A stretch of 64,000 nt of DNA. Origin: Candidatus Binatia bacterium (lineage in GTDB: Bacteria; Desulfobacterota; Binatia; Bin18). A program made the position numbers and the translations under genes. Shown piece after piece: positions 1-8,548 of the stretch. Below the pieces are notes generated by a model. That model was given only the letters and a program-made list of their open reading frames with translations. It was not told the DNA's origin and searched no databases. Every line of letters begins with the position of its first letter. Within the stretch, counting starts at the first letter, position 1. The stretch lies in contig OX638322.1 in NCBI GenBank assembly GCA_951812575.1, forward strand, positions 898,850 to 962,849. The letters are read 5' to 3'.

Positions 1-302
1 GTGTTCCCTTTACGGCTGCCGAAGCCTTAGCTGAGCTCGCCAATATCCGGGCACTTCCCGGTCTGACCCAACTGCCGGTTCCGCTGGATATCGTTGACCG
101 CTGGAGTGCCTTACTCAAGCAACGTCCGGTCACAGGCCACGATTTCTTTGATGCTCAACTCGTCGGTGCAATGCTGGGCAACGGGGTGAGGAAAATTTAT
201 ACATTCAATGTAAAGGATTTTATCCCGTTTCCTGAGCTCGAAGTCCTTGAACCGCCCTCCCCGTCCGAACCTGAAGCTGTCGAGAAACGAGAAGGATCCT
301 AA
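1..302 (+). CDS. PIN-domain toxin (VapC-like), C-terminal part
   Basis: The reading frame is open from base 3 to the TAA at 300-302 (about 99 residues); the start lies outside the window. It contains the C-terminal half of a PIN domain: the stretch GHDFFDAQLVGAML followed by KIYTFNVKDF matches the third and fourth acidic sites of VapC-type ribonucleases, which cleave RNA in type II toxin-antitoxin modules. The antitoxin would lie upstream, beyond the window edge. The tail after the PIN fold is Pro/Glu-rich and probably unstructured. Confidence 0.75.
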   Translation, partial: VPFTAAEALAELANIRALPGLTQLPVPLDIVDRWSALLKQRPVTGHDFFDAQLVGAMLGNGVRKIYTFNVKDFIPFPELEVLEPPSPSEPEAVEKREGS

Positions 303-331
303 TTCCTGTCACCTTGCTCTTGTGGGTTGCC

Positions 332-1702
332 TCACGGCACCAGGTCCTGCGGATCAAAAATACCGCGCAGATCGAGCAGGAACGTGTCGTTGTGAATCCG
401 GCCCAGGATGGGTGGCTCGGCCTGCCGAAAACGCTGGGCGATTTTTTCGGCGGACAGTTCGCTATGCCGAACGGCAATGACCGTGCTGGGGATTTCCTCC
501 TCGGGCAGCGCCCCGCTGCCGATCTGGGCGGTTGCCTCCTCGACGCTCAGCGAGAAGGCACTGCCGAGCGCCTGCCGGATGAGCGGAACGGCCTGGGCCG
601 CCAGGGCCGCCATGTCGTTCAGCGGTCGGGTCAGCCAACGCAGGGTGGGCAGGTCGTGGGGCAACCGGGGTGAACGACGGTAGAGACGCAGGGTCGCACT
701 CAGGGCCGCCAGCGTCAGCTTGTCAAGACGTAGCGCCCGTTTGAGCGGGTTCTTTTTGATCTGGTCCACCCAGGCTTTACGCCCCACAATGAGCCCGGCC
801 TGCGGCCCGCCGAGGAGTTTATCTCCGCTAAAGGTGACCACGTCCGCGCCTTTGGCGACCCGCTCGGCCACGACCGGTTCCTTGGGCAGTCCGTACTGCG
901 CCAGGTCGATCAGCGCCCCGGCTCCCAAATCCTCCATGACCGGGATACCGTGCTCCTTGCCCAGGGCCACCAGTTCTTCCAGGCCGACCTCGGCGGTGAA
1001 ACCCACGACCCGGTAATTGCTGGTATGCACCTTGAGCAGAACACCCGTCCGGTCCGATATGGCGTCAGCATAATCGCGCGGATGGGTGCGGTTGGTCGTG
1101 CCGACCTCGCGCAGTACCACGCCGCTCTTGCGCATGACCTCGGGAATGCGGAAAGAGCCGCCGATCTCGATCAGCTCCCCGCGGGAAACAACCCCTTCCC
1201 GCCCCTCCGCCAGCGTGTTCAGCGCCAATAACACCGCGGCCGCATTATTATTCACCACGGTGGCCGCTTCCGCGCCGGTCAGGGCCGTCAGGTCGGCCTC
1301 GACCAGATCGTCCCGGTCGCCGCGACCGGCCCGGGACACCTCATATTCGAGCGTCACGGGGGTGGACGCCGCCCGGACCATTTCGTCTACGGCCGCCTGG
1401 GCCAGCAGGGCGCGCCCGAGGTTGGTGTGCAGCACCGTGCCGGTGGCGTTGATGACCGAACGCAGCGGCGACCGGTCCTCGCTGCGAAGCCGGGTGGTAA
1501 TGCGCTCGACCAGGTCGGGCTCGGCCAGCGGAGCGGTATGGGCGCCGGATAGAATGTCCCGGCGCAGCGTCTCCAACATCTGACGAATGAGGTCGGTAAT
1601 ATAGGTTCGGTTGTAGCGTGCCAGGATGGGCTGAAGCGCCGACGCTGCCAGCAGTTTTTCCACGGAGGGGAGCGCGCGCAGGAGGGGGTGAGGCTTTGTC
1701 AT
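332..1702 (-). CDS. selA: L-seryl-tRNA(Sec) selenium transferase
   Basis: The 456-residue product has the usual length of SelA, the PLP enzyme that converts seryl-tRNA(Sec) to selenocysteyl-tRNA(Sec) using selenophosphate. Visible landmarks are the N-terminal LRALPSVEKLL segment, the INATGTVLHTNLGRA motif, and the PLP-lysine motif SGDKLLGGPQAG around residue 295. The gene implies that this organism makes selenoproteins. The partners selB, selD and the tRNA(Sec) gene are not in the window, and I found no selenoprotein here. It converges with the PIN-toxin gene and diverges from the esterase gene at 1844. Confidence 0.95.
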   Translation of the reverse strand: MTKPHPLLRALPSVEKLLAASALQPILARYNRTYITDLIRQMLETLRRDILSGAHTAPLAEPDLVERITTRLRSEDRSPLRSVINATGTVLHTNLGRALLAQAAVDEMVRAASTPVTLEYEVSRAGRGDRDDLVEADLTALTGAEAATVVNNNAAAVLLALNTLAEGREGVVSRGELIEIGGSFRIPEVMRKSGVVLREVGTTNRTHPRDYADAISDRTGVLLKVHTSNYRVVGFTAEVGLEELVALGKEHGIPVMEDLGAGALIDLAQYGLPKEPVVAERVAKGADVVTFSGDKLLGGPQAGLIVGRKAWVDQIKKNPLKRALRLDKLTLAALSATLRLYRRSPRLPHDLPTLRWLTRPLNDMAALAAQAVPLIRQALGSAFSLSVEEATAQIGSGALPEEEIPSTVIAVRHSELSAEKIAQRFRQAEPPILGRIHNDTFLLDLRGIFDPQDLVP

Positions 1703-1843
1703 ACCCGCCCCCAGCTCGAAGAAGAAACGGGTTCTTCATTGATTCCAAATCGGTTGAACACGTCTCTTCTTTGTCACATGGCCTTCCCCCTTGCAACTGC
1801 GAAAGCCGAACTGCTAGCCTCGCATCTTTAAGGGAGGGGGACT

Positions 1844-2944
1844 ATGGCAAGCGTTGCGGACCACTATCACGAGACGACAACCCGCCAGGCCGAGCAGATT
1901 CTGGGGTTCCTGCGGACCTTTGAGGCGCTCCAGGAACAGATTCACCTGGCAAAAATCCCCCAGCATCAGGCCGAACTCGTCGAACAGGTGGGCGACCTGT
2001 TCACCGACCTCAACGCACAGAACGAGGGCCTGGAAGTCCCCCCGGAACGGGCCGCCTTCCATAAAACATGGCTGGAGGCGCTCGAACAGCTTGAGGACGC
2101 CTATACGTCCTTTCGCACCGGGTCTGCGCATAATTTCATTGTCGCCTATATGCAGAGCCGGCGGGCGTTCTCGCTGGGCAAATATCTCTTGTACGGCCTG
2201 CGCGCCGAGTTGCCGCCCATTCAGCCGTACTGGTTTTTGCCGGATGATTTCTCCCGTCGGACCGAGCTTGAAACATCCGCCCCGGACAATACTGCCCAGA
2301 CCGGTATGATGCATCGCAAGCAGACCAATAAGCACGCCGAGTATTCCTTATATGTTCCCGAAAACTACGATCCCACCAAACGCTGGCCCCTGGTGATTAC
2401 GCTCCACGGCGGCCATGGGCGCGGCGATGACTATCTGCTGACCTGGCTCAGGACGGCCAAGAGTCGCGGCTTTATCCTGCTCTCACCGAAATCCCTGGGC
2501 CAGACCTGGTCGATTCAGCAGCCCGGCCTTGATGTGCGCTCCATCCTGTCCATGCTGGAAACGGTCATGGATGAATATACGGTGAACACGAACCGCATTC
2601 TGGTCAGCGGTCTGTCTGACGGCGGGACGTTTTCGTACGCACTCGGCATCAGTTGCTCCAAGCTCTTTGCCGGCATCGCCCCGATTGCCGGGGTCCTGCC
2701 GCCCTGGCTCGACTATAAACAGGCCACGGCCTTGCCGATTTTTATTGTCCACGGCGCAAAAGATTTTATTTTTCCGGTCTCCTCGGCACGTATGGCCCGC
2801 GAATTTTTAGAAGGCCAGGACTTTGCCCACGTCAGCTATACCGAGCTGCCCGACTGGGGGCATGCCTATACGTATTCCATCAACGAAACCCTGGTCCTGC
2901 CCTGGTTTGAACAACTCCCGGACCGGCTGCATGCGGCGGATTAA
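1844..2944 (+). CDS. alpha/beta-hydrolase (phospholipase/carboxylesterase-like)
   Basis: The 366-residue protein starts at an ATG preceded by a strong AAGGGAGGGGG ribosome site. Residues 1 to about 135 form a predicted helical domain with no obvious match. The rest is an alpha/beta hydrolase fold: an oxyanion HGGHG motif near residue 180, nucleophile Ser in GLSDGG near 255, an acidic residue in VHGAKDFIFPV and a histidine in DWGHAY complete a plausible triad. There is no signal peptide, so it is probably cytoplasmic. The substrate cannot be deduced. It lies 65 bases before glmU but has no clear link to it. Confidence 0.7.
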   Translation: MASVADHYHETTTRQAEQILGFLRTFEALQEQIHLAKIPQHQAELVEQVGDLFTDLNAQNEGLEVPPERAAFHKTWLEALEQLEDAYTSFRTGSAHNFIVAYMQSRRAFSLGKYLLYGLRAELPPIQPYWFLPDDFSRRTELETSAPDNTAQTGMMHRKQTNKHAEYSLYVPENYDPTKRWPLVITLHGGHGRGDDYLLTWLRTAKSRGFILLSPKSLGQTWSIQQPGLDVRSILSMLETVMDEYTVNTNRILVSGLSDGGTFSYALGISCSKLFAGIAPIAGVLPPWLDYKQATALPIFIVHGAKDFIFPVSSARMAREFLEGQDFAHVSYTELPDWGHAYTYSINETLVLPWFEQLPDRLHAAD

Positions 2945-3009
2945 GCAGGTCGCTTATCGGATTGCGGGAACGGACATGCAGCGGTCTCTTTCGGGTTGGA
3001 CGGGTTGAC

Positions 3010-4425
3010 GTGGCTGACACAGACCAACACCAGGCACAACCCCTGGGCGTTATCATTCTGGCTGCGGGCAAGGGGACGCGCATGCGTTCCGAGCGGGCCA
3101 AGGTGCTGCATCATCTGGCCGGGAAACCGCTCCTGACGCGGGTCGTTCAGACCTGCCACCGTCTCCACCCCAGCCGCCTGGTTGTCGTGGTTGGTCATCA
3201 GGCCGCCGCGGTTCAAGAGGCGTGTCGGGAAGACGGGGTGGTCTTTGCCCTCCAGAAAGAGCAGCGGGGCACCGGGGACGCGGTCCGCGCGGCCACACAG
3301 CAGTTTGCCGGCTTTCGGGGGGATATGCTGATTATCTCCGGCGACGTGCCCCTGCTCACGTCCCGGACGCTGGCGCGCTTTGTCGCGGATCACCACGCGC
3401 ACCGGGCGACGCTGTCGGTCCTGACCGCCCAGCGCACCGACCCCGCTCAGTACGGGCGTGTCATTCGCCACGCCAACGGCCAGGTGGTCCGCATCGTGGA
3501 GGCGCGTGACGCCTCGGCCCAAGAGCGCAGCGTCCGGGAAATCAACACCGGGATATACTGCGTTGCGGCCGACTTTCTCTTTTCCGCGCTCGACCGCCTC
3601 CAACCCACCAATGCCCAGGGCGAATACTATCTGACCGACATCGTGGCTGCGGCCGTCCGGGCCGGACTCCCGACCCGGGCCGTGCTCACGCCCGACTGTC
3701 ACGAAGTCGAAGGGGTGAATTCTCGACAGGAGCTCGCTCGTATGGAAACAACACGCCAGGAACAACTCCGCCGCCAGTGGATGGACGCCGGTGTCAGCTT
3801 TGAGGACGCGCAGACGGTCTATCTGAGTGAGGAGGCGACCATCGGACCGGACACGGTCATTGGTCCGAACACCCATATCAAGGGTAAGACCGTCATCGGC
3901 TCGAACTGCCAGATCGACGGCAACACTTATATTGAGAACTGTACCATCGGCGATAATGTCCGCATCTATTTCTCGGTTGTGCTGAGTGACAGCCAGCTCG
4001 GCGACAACTCTTCGGCCGGGCCGTTTTCACATATGCGGGGCGGGGCCGTTCTGGCTCCCCACGCCGAGATCGGCAACTTCGTTGAGGTCAAAAAATCCAC
4101 CATTGGCGAGCGTACCAAGGCCAAACATCTGGCCTATATCGGCGACGCTGAAATCGGCCGCGAGGCCAATATCGGCGCGGGCACGATTACCTGCAACTAC
4201 GACGGCTTCCGCAAGCACAAGACCAGGATCGGAGACCGCGTCCAGGTCGGCTCGGACACGACCCTGGTTGCCCCGCTGACGGTCAACGACGACGCGTATA
4301 TTGCCACCGCAACCACAGTCCGGCAGGATGTGCCCGCGGGCGCTCTGGTCTTTAACCGGCGTCAGGAAGAAGTACGCGAAGGCTGGACCGCGGCCAAACG
4401 CGACAAAGAAAAGAAGATTGGTTGA
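3010..4425 (+). CDS. glmU: bifunctional UDP-GlcNAc pyrophosphorylase / glucosamine-1-P acetyltransferase
   Basis: GlmU acetylates glucosamine-1-phosphate and then uridylates it to UDP-GlcNAc, the precursor of peptidoglycan and lipid A. The N-terminal half shows LAAGKGTRM (nucleotide binding), GTGDA, SGDVPLL and EINTGIY. The C-terminal half is a left-handed beta-helix of hexapeptide repeats with the conserved GAGTITCNYDG. I prefer the GTG at 3010 (471 residues), which begins close to the conserved core; a TTG at 2962 would add 16 residues of unlikely sequence. The stop codon lies inside a 9-bp repeat array, and glmS follows 0.6 kb downstream. Confidence 0.95.
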   Translation: MADTDQHQAQPLGVIILAAGKGTRMRSERAKVLHHLAGKPLLTRVVQTCHRLHPSRLVVVVGHQAAAVQEACREDGVVFALQKEQRGTGDAVRAATQQFAGFRGDMLIISGDVPLLTSRTLARFVADHHAHRATLSVLTAQRTDPAQYGRVIRHANGQVVRIVEARDASAQERSVREINTGIYCVAADFLFSALDRLQPTNAQGEYYLTDIVAAAVRAGLPTRAVLTPDCHEVEGVNSRQELARMETTRQEQLRRQWMDAGVSFEDAQTVYLSEEATIGPDTVIGPNTHIKGKTVIGSNCQIDGNTYIENCTIGDNVRIYFSVVLSDSQLGDNSSAGPFSHMRGGAVLAPHAEIGNFVEVKKSTIGERTKAKHLAYIGDAEIGREANIGAGTITCNYDGFRKHKTRIGDRVQVGSDTTLVAPLTVNDDAYIATATTVRQDVPAGALVFNRRQEEVREGWTAAKRDKEKKIG

Positions 4426-4530
4426 GTTGGTTGAGTCGGTTGAGTCGGTTGAGTTGGTTGAGTCTATTGGGTCTATTGGGTCTATTGGGTCTATTGGGTC
4501 TATTGGGTCATTGGGTCTATTGGGTCGGTT
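4419..4530 (+). repeat. 9-bp repeat array (TTGRGTCNR), about 12 units
   Basis: The array is made of units such as TTGAGTCGG and TTGGGTCTA. It covers the glmU stop codon and runs directly into the ATG of the four-helix-bundle gene at 4531. No separate Shine-Dalgarno sequence is present. The same unit appears in inverted orientation at 4962-5063, so the two arrays flank the small gene as imperfect inverted repeats. Confidence 0.9.
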
Positions 4531-5037
4531 ATGAAAGTAGAGCGATTTGAGGACTTGGAGGCGTGGCAGGCGGCGCGGGTCTTGGTGTCCCAAGTCTATG
4601 ATATGACCAGGCAAGCGCAGGACACAGGGAGGGACTACCGTTTCCGCGACCAAATTACCGCTGCGGCAGTGTCTGTTATGTCGAATATCGCTGAGGGTTT
4701 TTCGCGGAGAACTGATAAGGAATTTGCCCAGTTTCTCTTTATCAGTAAAGGCTCCTGCGCCGAGGTACAAAGCCTCCTCTACGTTGCTCTTGACCAGAAC
4801 TATACAAACAAGATCGGCTTTCAAAAAATTTACGCTCAAGCAGAGTCTGTGGCGCGGTTGACGAGCGGCCTCATCACCTACCTCCTTCGGGATAACACCG
4901 GGCGGACGAAAAGCCCCAAAAGTTCCGTAGAGACGAGAGGCCAGGGCATAACCCCAGCCTCCCCAACCCAACCGACTCAAAGGACCCCACAGACCCCAAG
5001 GACTCAACCGACTCAACCGACCCCAAGGACTCCATAG
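4531..5037 (+). CDS. four-helix-bundle protein (S23 / 23S-rRNA intervening-sequence family)
   Basis: The first 125 or so residues match the family first described from 23S rRNA intervening sequences: FEDLEAWQAARVL at the N-terminus, then FRDQITAAAVSVMSNIAEGF and the segment around EVQSLLYVALD. Members form pentameric four-helix bundles and are related to Avd of diversity-generating retroelements; their cellular role is mostly unknown. The last 35 or so residues are a Thr/Pro/Gln tail that is simply the translation of the inverted 9-bp repeats. The gene sits between glmU and glmS, an unusual place, and is bounded on both sides by these repeats. Confidence 0.85.
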   Translation: MKVERFEDLEAWQAARVLVSQVYDMTRQAQDTGRDYRFRDQITAAAVSVMSNIAEGFSRRTDKEFAQFLFISKGSCAEVQSLLYVALDQNYTNKIGFQKIYAQAESVARLTSGLITYLLRDNTGRTKSPKSSVETRGQGITPASPTQPTQRTPQTPRTQPTQPTPRTP

Positions 5038-5063
5038 ACTCAACCGACCCCAAGGACTCAACC
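4962..5063 (-). repeat. 9-bp repeat array, inverted orientation, encoding a protein tail
   Basis: Units such as GACTCAACC and GACCCCAAG repeat through this stretch, the reverse complement of the 4419-4530 unit. The array encodes the C-terminus of the four-helix-bundle protein and then runs straight into the glmS ATG at 5064. The variant unit CCAAGGACT places AAGGA about 8 bases before that ATG, so the repeat itself may supply the glmS ribosome site. Confidence 0.85.
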
Positions 5064-6893
5064 ATGTGCGGCATTATGGGCTATGTTGGGCACCGCGAGG
5101 CAGCCCCGCTCCTCTTCCAGGGGCTCAAGCGGCTTGAGTACCGCGGCTACGACTCCGCGGGGATCGCCTCGTTCACGAACGGCCATATTGCCATCCGGCG
5201 GACGGTCGGCAAGCTCGCCAATCTTGACCAGCTCTTGCAGGCCGAACCCCTGCCCGGCTCGGTTGGTATCGGCCACACCCGCTGGGCGACCCACGGGCCG
5301 CCATCCGAGGAGAACGCCCACCCGCACCGCGCCGGTGATGTGGTGGTCATCCACAACGGCATTATCGAGAACTATCTTGAGCTGCGCCACGAGCTCATGG
5401 ATAAAGGGCGGACGTTCAGTTCCGAGACGGATACCGAAGTCATTGCCCACCTGATCGACCAATACCTGCAAGAGGGCCGCTCCTTCGCTGAGGCGACCCA
5501 GGCCGCCCTGCGGCATCTTTCCGGTTCGTTCGCCCTGGTTGCCCTGAGCGAGCGAGACCCTGGGACGCTCCTGACGGCCAAAAACGCCACGCCCATTGTG
5601 ATCGGGCTCGGAGAAGAAGAAAGCTTTGTGGCCTCCGATATTCCCGCCCTGCTCGATTACACCCGCCGGGTGCTCTTCCTGGATGACGGCGAGATGGCCG
5701 AGGTGAGTCGTCGGGGTGTCTCGATCTCGGACTTCTCCGGCCGGCCGATTGAACGCGAGCCGCGCCACATTACCTGGGATCCGATCACGGCCCAGAAGAG
5801 CGGCTATAAGCATTTTCTGCTGAAAGAAATCCATGAACAGCCCCAGGCCATTATCGATACCATGCGCAGCCGCATCCTTGAGGAATCCGGCGAGATTGCG
5901 CTGGGCGAGCTCACGGACCGGCTGCCCGTACTCGATACGGTCAAGCGCGCGACCCTGGTTGCGTGCGGTACGGCCTGGCACGCCTGTCTGGTGGGCAAAT
6001 TCCTTTTGGAGGAACTGGCCGGACTGCCGACCGAGGTCGATTACGGCAGTGAATTCCGTTATCGCCCCACACGGCTCGATACCGACAGCCTGGTTCTGGC
6101 GGTTTCTCAGTCCGGCGAGACCGCGGATACGCTGGCCGCGCTCGCAGGGGGCAGAGACAAGGGTGCCAGTACACTGGCCATCTGTAATGTGGTCGATTCG
6201 TCCATTGCGCGCAAATCCGACATGGTGGTCTATACCCATGCCGGACCCGAGATCAGCGTGGCCTCAACCAAGGCGTTCACGACGCAGTTGACCGCCCTCT
6301 ATCTTCTGGCGGTGCATCTGGGGCAACGCCGCGGCGTCCTCGACCGCGACCACGGCCGGCAACTCATCGAAGACATTGTCACCCTACCCGCCTTGGTCCA
6401 AGCGATACTGAAAAAGACCAAAGCGATTGAAAAGATCGCCAAGAAATATGGTCATGCCAGCGACTTTTTGTATCTCGGACGGGGCATCAACTATCCCATC
6501 GCGCTTGAGGGCGCGCTCAAGCTCAAGGAACTGTCCTATATTCATGCCGAGGGCTATCCGGCCGGGGAGATGAAGCACGGTCCGATTGCCCTGATCGACG
6601 AGCAGATGCCGGTTGTCGTGCTCCTGCCCAAAGACCCGGTGTACGAGAAAACGCTCAGCAATATGAAAGAGGTCGAGGCGCGCGGCGGCCGCATTATCGC
6701 CCTGACCGACGCTCCATCGCCCGAACTCGAAGAGATCGCCTGGGAGATTATCCAGGTTCCGACCACCAACCACCTGGTCATGCCGATTCTGCTCAGCATC
6801 CCGCTCCAACTCCTGGCCTATCATGTGGCCGTGTATCGCGGCACCGATGTGGACCAGCCGCGCAACCTGGCCAAGAGCGTGACGGTGGAGTAG
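5064..6893 (+). CDS. glmS: glutamine--fructose-6-phosphate aminotransferase (isomerizing)
   Basis: GlmS makes glucosamine-6-phosphate from fructose-6-phosphate and glutamine, the first step towards UDP-GlcNAc. At 609 residues it has the normal length. MCGIMGYVG gives the catalytic Cys2 of the N-terminal glutaminase domain; HTRWATHG follows. Two SIS domains carry SQSGETADT and the sequence around GRGINYPIALEGALKLKE, and the C-terminus ends DQPRNLAKSVTVE as in the family. It probably shares transcription with glmU upstream. I see no glmS ribozyme; the leader is the repeat array. Confidence 0.97.
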   Translation: MCGIMGYVGHREAAPLLFQGLKRLEYRGYDSAGIASFTNGHIAIRRTVGKLANLDQLLQAEPLPGSVGIGHTRWATHGPPSEENAHPHRAGDVVVIHNGIIENYLELRHELMDKGRTFSSETDTEVIAHLIDQYLQEGRSFAEATQAALRHLSGSFALVALSERDPGTLLTAKNATPIVIGLGEEESFVASDIPALLDYTRRVLFLDDGEMAEVSRRGVSISDFSGRPIEREPRHITWDPITAQKSGYKHFLLKEIHEQPQAIIDTMRSRILEESGEIALGELTDRLPVLDTVKRATLVACGTAWHACLVGKFLLEELAGLPTEVDYGSEFRYRPTRLDTDSLVLAVSQSGETADTLAALAGGRDKGASTLAICNVVDSSIARKSDMVVYTHAGPEISVASTKAFTTQLTALYLLAVHLGQRRGVLDRDHGRQLIEDIVTLPALVQAILKKTKAIEKIAKKYGHASDFLYLGRGINYPIALEGALKLKELSYIHAEGYPAGEMKHGPIALIDEQMPVVVLLPKDPVYEKTLSNMKEVEARGGRIIALTDAPSPELEEIAWEIIQVPTTNHLVMPILLSIPLQLLAYHVAVYRGTDVDQPRNLAKSVTVE

Positions 6894-6977
6894 GACCTAA
6901 CCCAATAGTTCGGCATGGACAGAAGGGTAGATATTCAAGTAGTGTAAGGAAAATTTATTGGTTTCTGAGCATGGAGC

Positions 6978-7244
6978 ATGAACGTTGCTATTGAATTACC
7001 GGAAGATATCGCCCTCCATCTCGCACAAAACTGGGGCAATCTCTCCCAACGGACTCTCGAAGCAGTCGCAGTCGAAGCTTATCGAGCAGGAGTCTTGACC
7101 GAAGCACAGGTGCAAGAAATGCTCTGCCTCTCTTCACGTTGGGAGGTTGACAGGGTGCTTAAGCAAGCACACGCCTATCTGGACTATACCGAAGAAGACT
7201 TAGCAGGGGATATTGAAGCGCTCCGTGCAGTCACTCACCCGTGA
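6978..7244 (+). CDS. UPF0175 family protein (probable antitoxin)
   Basis: This 88-residue protein resembles the UPF0175 family, small proteins with a helix-turn-helix-like C-terminal part: note the segment from YRAGVLTEAQVQEML to WEVDRVLKQ. It is followed by a DUF3368 PIN-like gene that overlaps it by four bases (GTGA), the usual arrangement of these two families, proposed to act as antitoxin and toxin. That role is inferred from gene pairing. Confidence 0.75.
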   Translation: MNVAIELPEDIALHLAQNWGNLSQRTLEAVAVEAYRAGVLTEAQVQEMLCLSSRWEVDRVLKQAHAYLDYTEEDLAGDIEALRAVTHP

Positions 7245-7762
7245 TTATTATCTCCAATACGTCCCCTATCTGTTATCTCTATCTCATTAACTGTCTTGAT
7301 CTGTTTCCAGAGCTATTCGGCCAAGTCATCCTCCCAAAATCAGTACGTGATGAGCTAAAGGCTGAGGGGGCTCCTGTCGGGCTTCAGGACTGGATAGCCC
7401 AGCCCCCTAGTTGGGCGAACATCCATACCGGAGTCCTCACGCGGAGCGAAGCAAACCCCGCACTTGACCGATTGCACGCAGGCGAACGAGACGCAATTCT
7501 CTTGGCGCGACACTTGGGGGCAGACCTGATTATTTTGGATGAGAAGGCGGCTCGGCAAGTTGCAAAAGAATATGGTTTCAAAGTGACCGGCCTGCTCGGC
7601 CTCTTGAGCGAGGCGGCCAGACTCGGGCTTCTCAATTTCCCCTCGGCAATTGAGCGTCTACAGAAGACGAACTTTCGAGCCTCTCCTCGTCTTCTCAAGC
7701 TCCTGTTAGACCATCATGAAGAGTGGGAGGAGGACCTGAAGACCCGAAGGAGGAGCCCATGA
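7241..7762 (+). CDS. DUF3368 / PIN-like protein (probable toxin)
   Basis: The 173-residue protein begins with IIISNTSPICYLYLI, the first acidic-site region of DUF3368 proteins, although the first Asp is replaced by Asn as is common in this family. It continues with LHAGERDAILLAR and LIILDEKAARQVA, giving the remaining acidic sites of a PIN-like nuclease fold. It starts at a GTG that overlaps the stop of the UPF0175 gene, so the two are translationally coupled. A YgiT-type zinc-finger gene overlaps its end. Confidence 0.75.
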   Translation: MIIISNTSPICYLYLINCLDLFPELFGQVILPKSVRDELKAEGAPVGLQDWIAQPPSWANIHTGVLTRSEANPALDRLHAGERDAILLARHLGADLIILDEKAARQVAKEYGFKVTGLLGLLSEAARLGLLNFPSAIERLQKTNFRASPRLLKLLLDHHEEWEEDLKTRRRSP

Positions 7763-7980
7763 AGTGCACCGTCTGTGGCGCTCGCATGAGTCCGACGACT
7801 ACCGAATTACCATTCAAACTCTCCGAGGAACGCATTGTCATCCTCAAGCAACTGCCGGTCTTGCAATGCACCTCCTGCCGCGAGTATCTCATTGAAGATG
7901 CCGTCATGGCGCGGATTGAGGCGCTGCTCGGGCGTGCCGACAGTAGCGCAGAATTAGAGGTGCTTCGCTATGCGGCCTGA
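7759..7980 (+). CDS. YgiT-type zinc-finger protein
   Basis: The 73-residue protein starts at an ATG preceded by AAGGAGG and overlapping the previous stop as ATGA. Two CxxC pairs (MKCTVCGARM and LQCTSCREYL) form the zinc ribbon typical of YgiT/MqsA N-terminal domains, and a short helical tail follows. Such proteins usually pair with an upstream DUF4258/MqsR-like toxin; here the upstream partner is instead a UPF0175/DUF3368 pair, making a three-gene overlapping operon. Confidence 0.75.
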   Translation: MKCTVCGARMSPTTTELPFKLSEERIVILKQLPVLQCTSCREYLIEDAVMARIEALLGRADSSAELEVLRYAA

Positions 7981-8068
7981 GTGCTGCGGACCACCGCCTT
8001 TGTCCTATGCCACCCGACTCCCTTCCAGCCGGCCCGTCTCCAGGGGAAAGGATGATTGAGAGGAACGC

Positions 8069-8462
8069 ATGATCTCCGGCGTGAAACAGTTACTCGAAGA
8101 CCTGGCGCACACACCCGCCCTTGTCTGTACGGTCGGGCGGGATGGGGTTGTCAGTGAACTTTTTCTGGATGAGACGGTCCGGAAGGTCGAGTTTGCCGAC
8201 CCGTGGGCCACGGTCGAGTATAGCGGCTGGCATATCCATGCCAACCTCGACACCATCACCACGGTGCGCTTTGCCGAAGCGCCGAGTCACGGCGATTCGA
8301 CCAGCGTGTTCGTCAGCCTTGAGGACGCAGAGGGGAATGCCGTCTTACGCTTTTATTTCCCCCACGCCAGCCAGACCCACAGGACGTATAACCGCCCAGG
8401 AACTCACCCTGTTTGAGACGTTCAAGGCGCGCTACGAGCAGACGTTCGGCCAGGAGGATTAG
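8069..8462 (+). pseudogene. frameshifted small protein, weakly like heme-utilisation (HemS/ChuX) domains
   Basis: A frame opens at ATG 8069 after GAGAGGAACG and ends early at a TGA at 8414. The neighbouring frame carries a natural ending, AQELTLFETFKARYEQ. Removing one C near 8392 would join them into a single 130-residue protein. The central part, WHIHANLDTITTVRFAE followed by SVFVSLEDAEGNAVLRFYFP, has the spacing of HemS/ChuX-type heme-handling domains, but this match is tentative. The break could be a true mutation or an assembly error in the C-rich stretch. Confidence 0.5.
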
Positions 8463-8464
8463 CC

Positions 8465-8483
8465 CTGGGGGGCCAACCCCCAG
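8465..8483 (+). terminator. hairpin, possible transcription end
   Basis: CTGGGGG pairs with CCCCCAG around a five-base loop, just after the stop of the frameshifted gene. There is no strong T-run, so efficiency is doubtful. Confidence 0.35.
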
Positions 8484-8548
8484 TCCTGAACCCCTAATCC
8501 CCTCGTGCGTGCCTTGTCATTGGCAGACTTCAGAGATAGCCTTCAGAC

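Noticed and set aside
4419..5063. Possible CRISPR array or diversity-generating retroelement
   Set aside because: The repeats are contiguous 9-mers without spacers, and although the four-helix-bundle family includes Avd, there is no reverse transcriptase or template/variable repeat pair in the window.
8412..8420. TGA in the frameshifted gene as a selenocysteine codon (since selA is present)
   Set aside because: The natural C-terminus lies in another frame, so readthrough would not restore the protein; no hairpin at the proper distance was seen.
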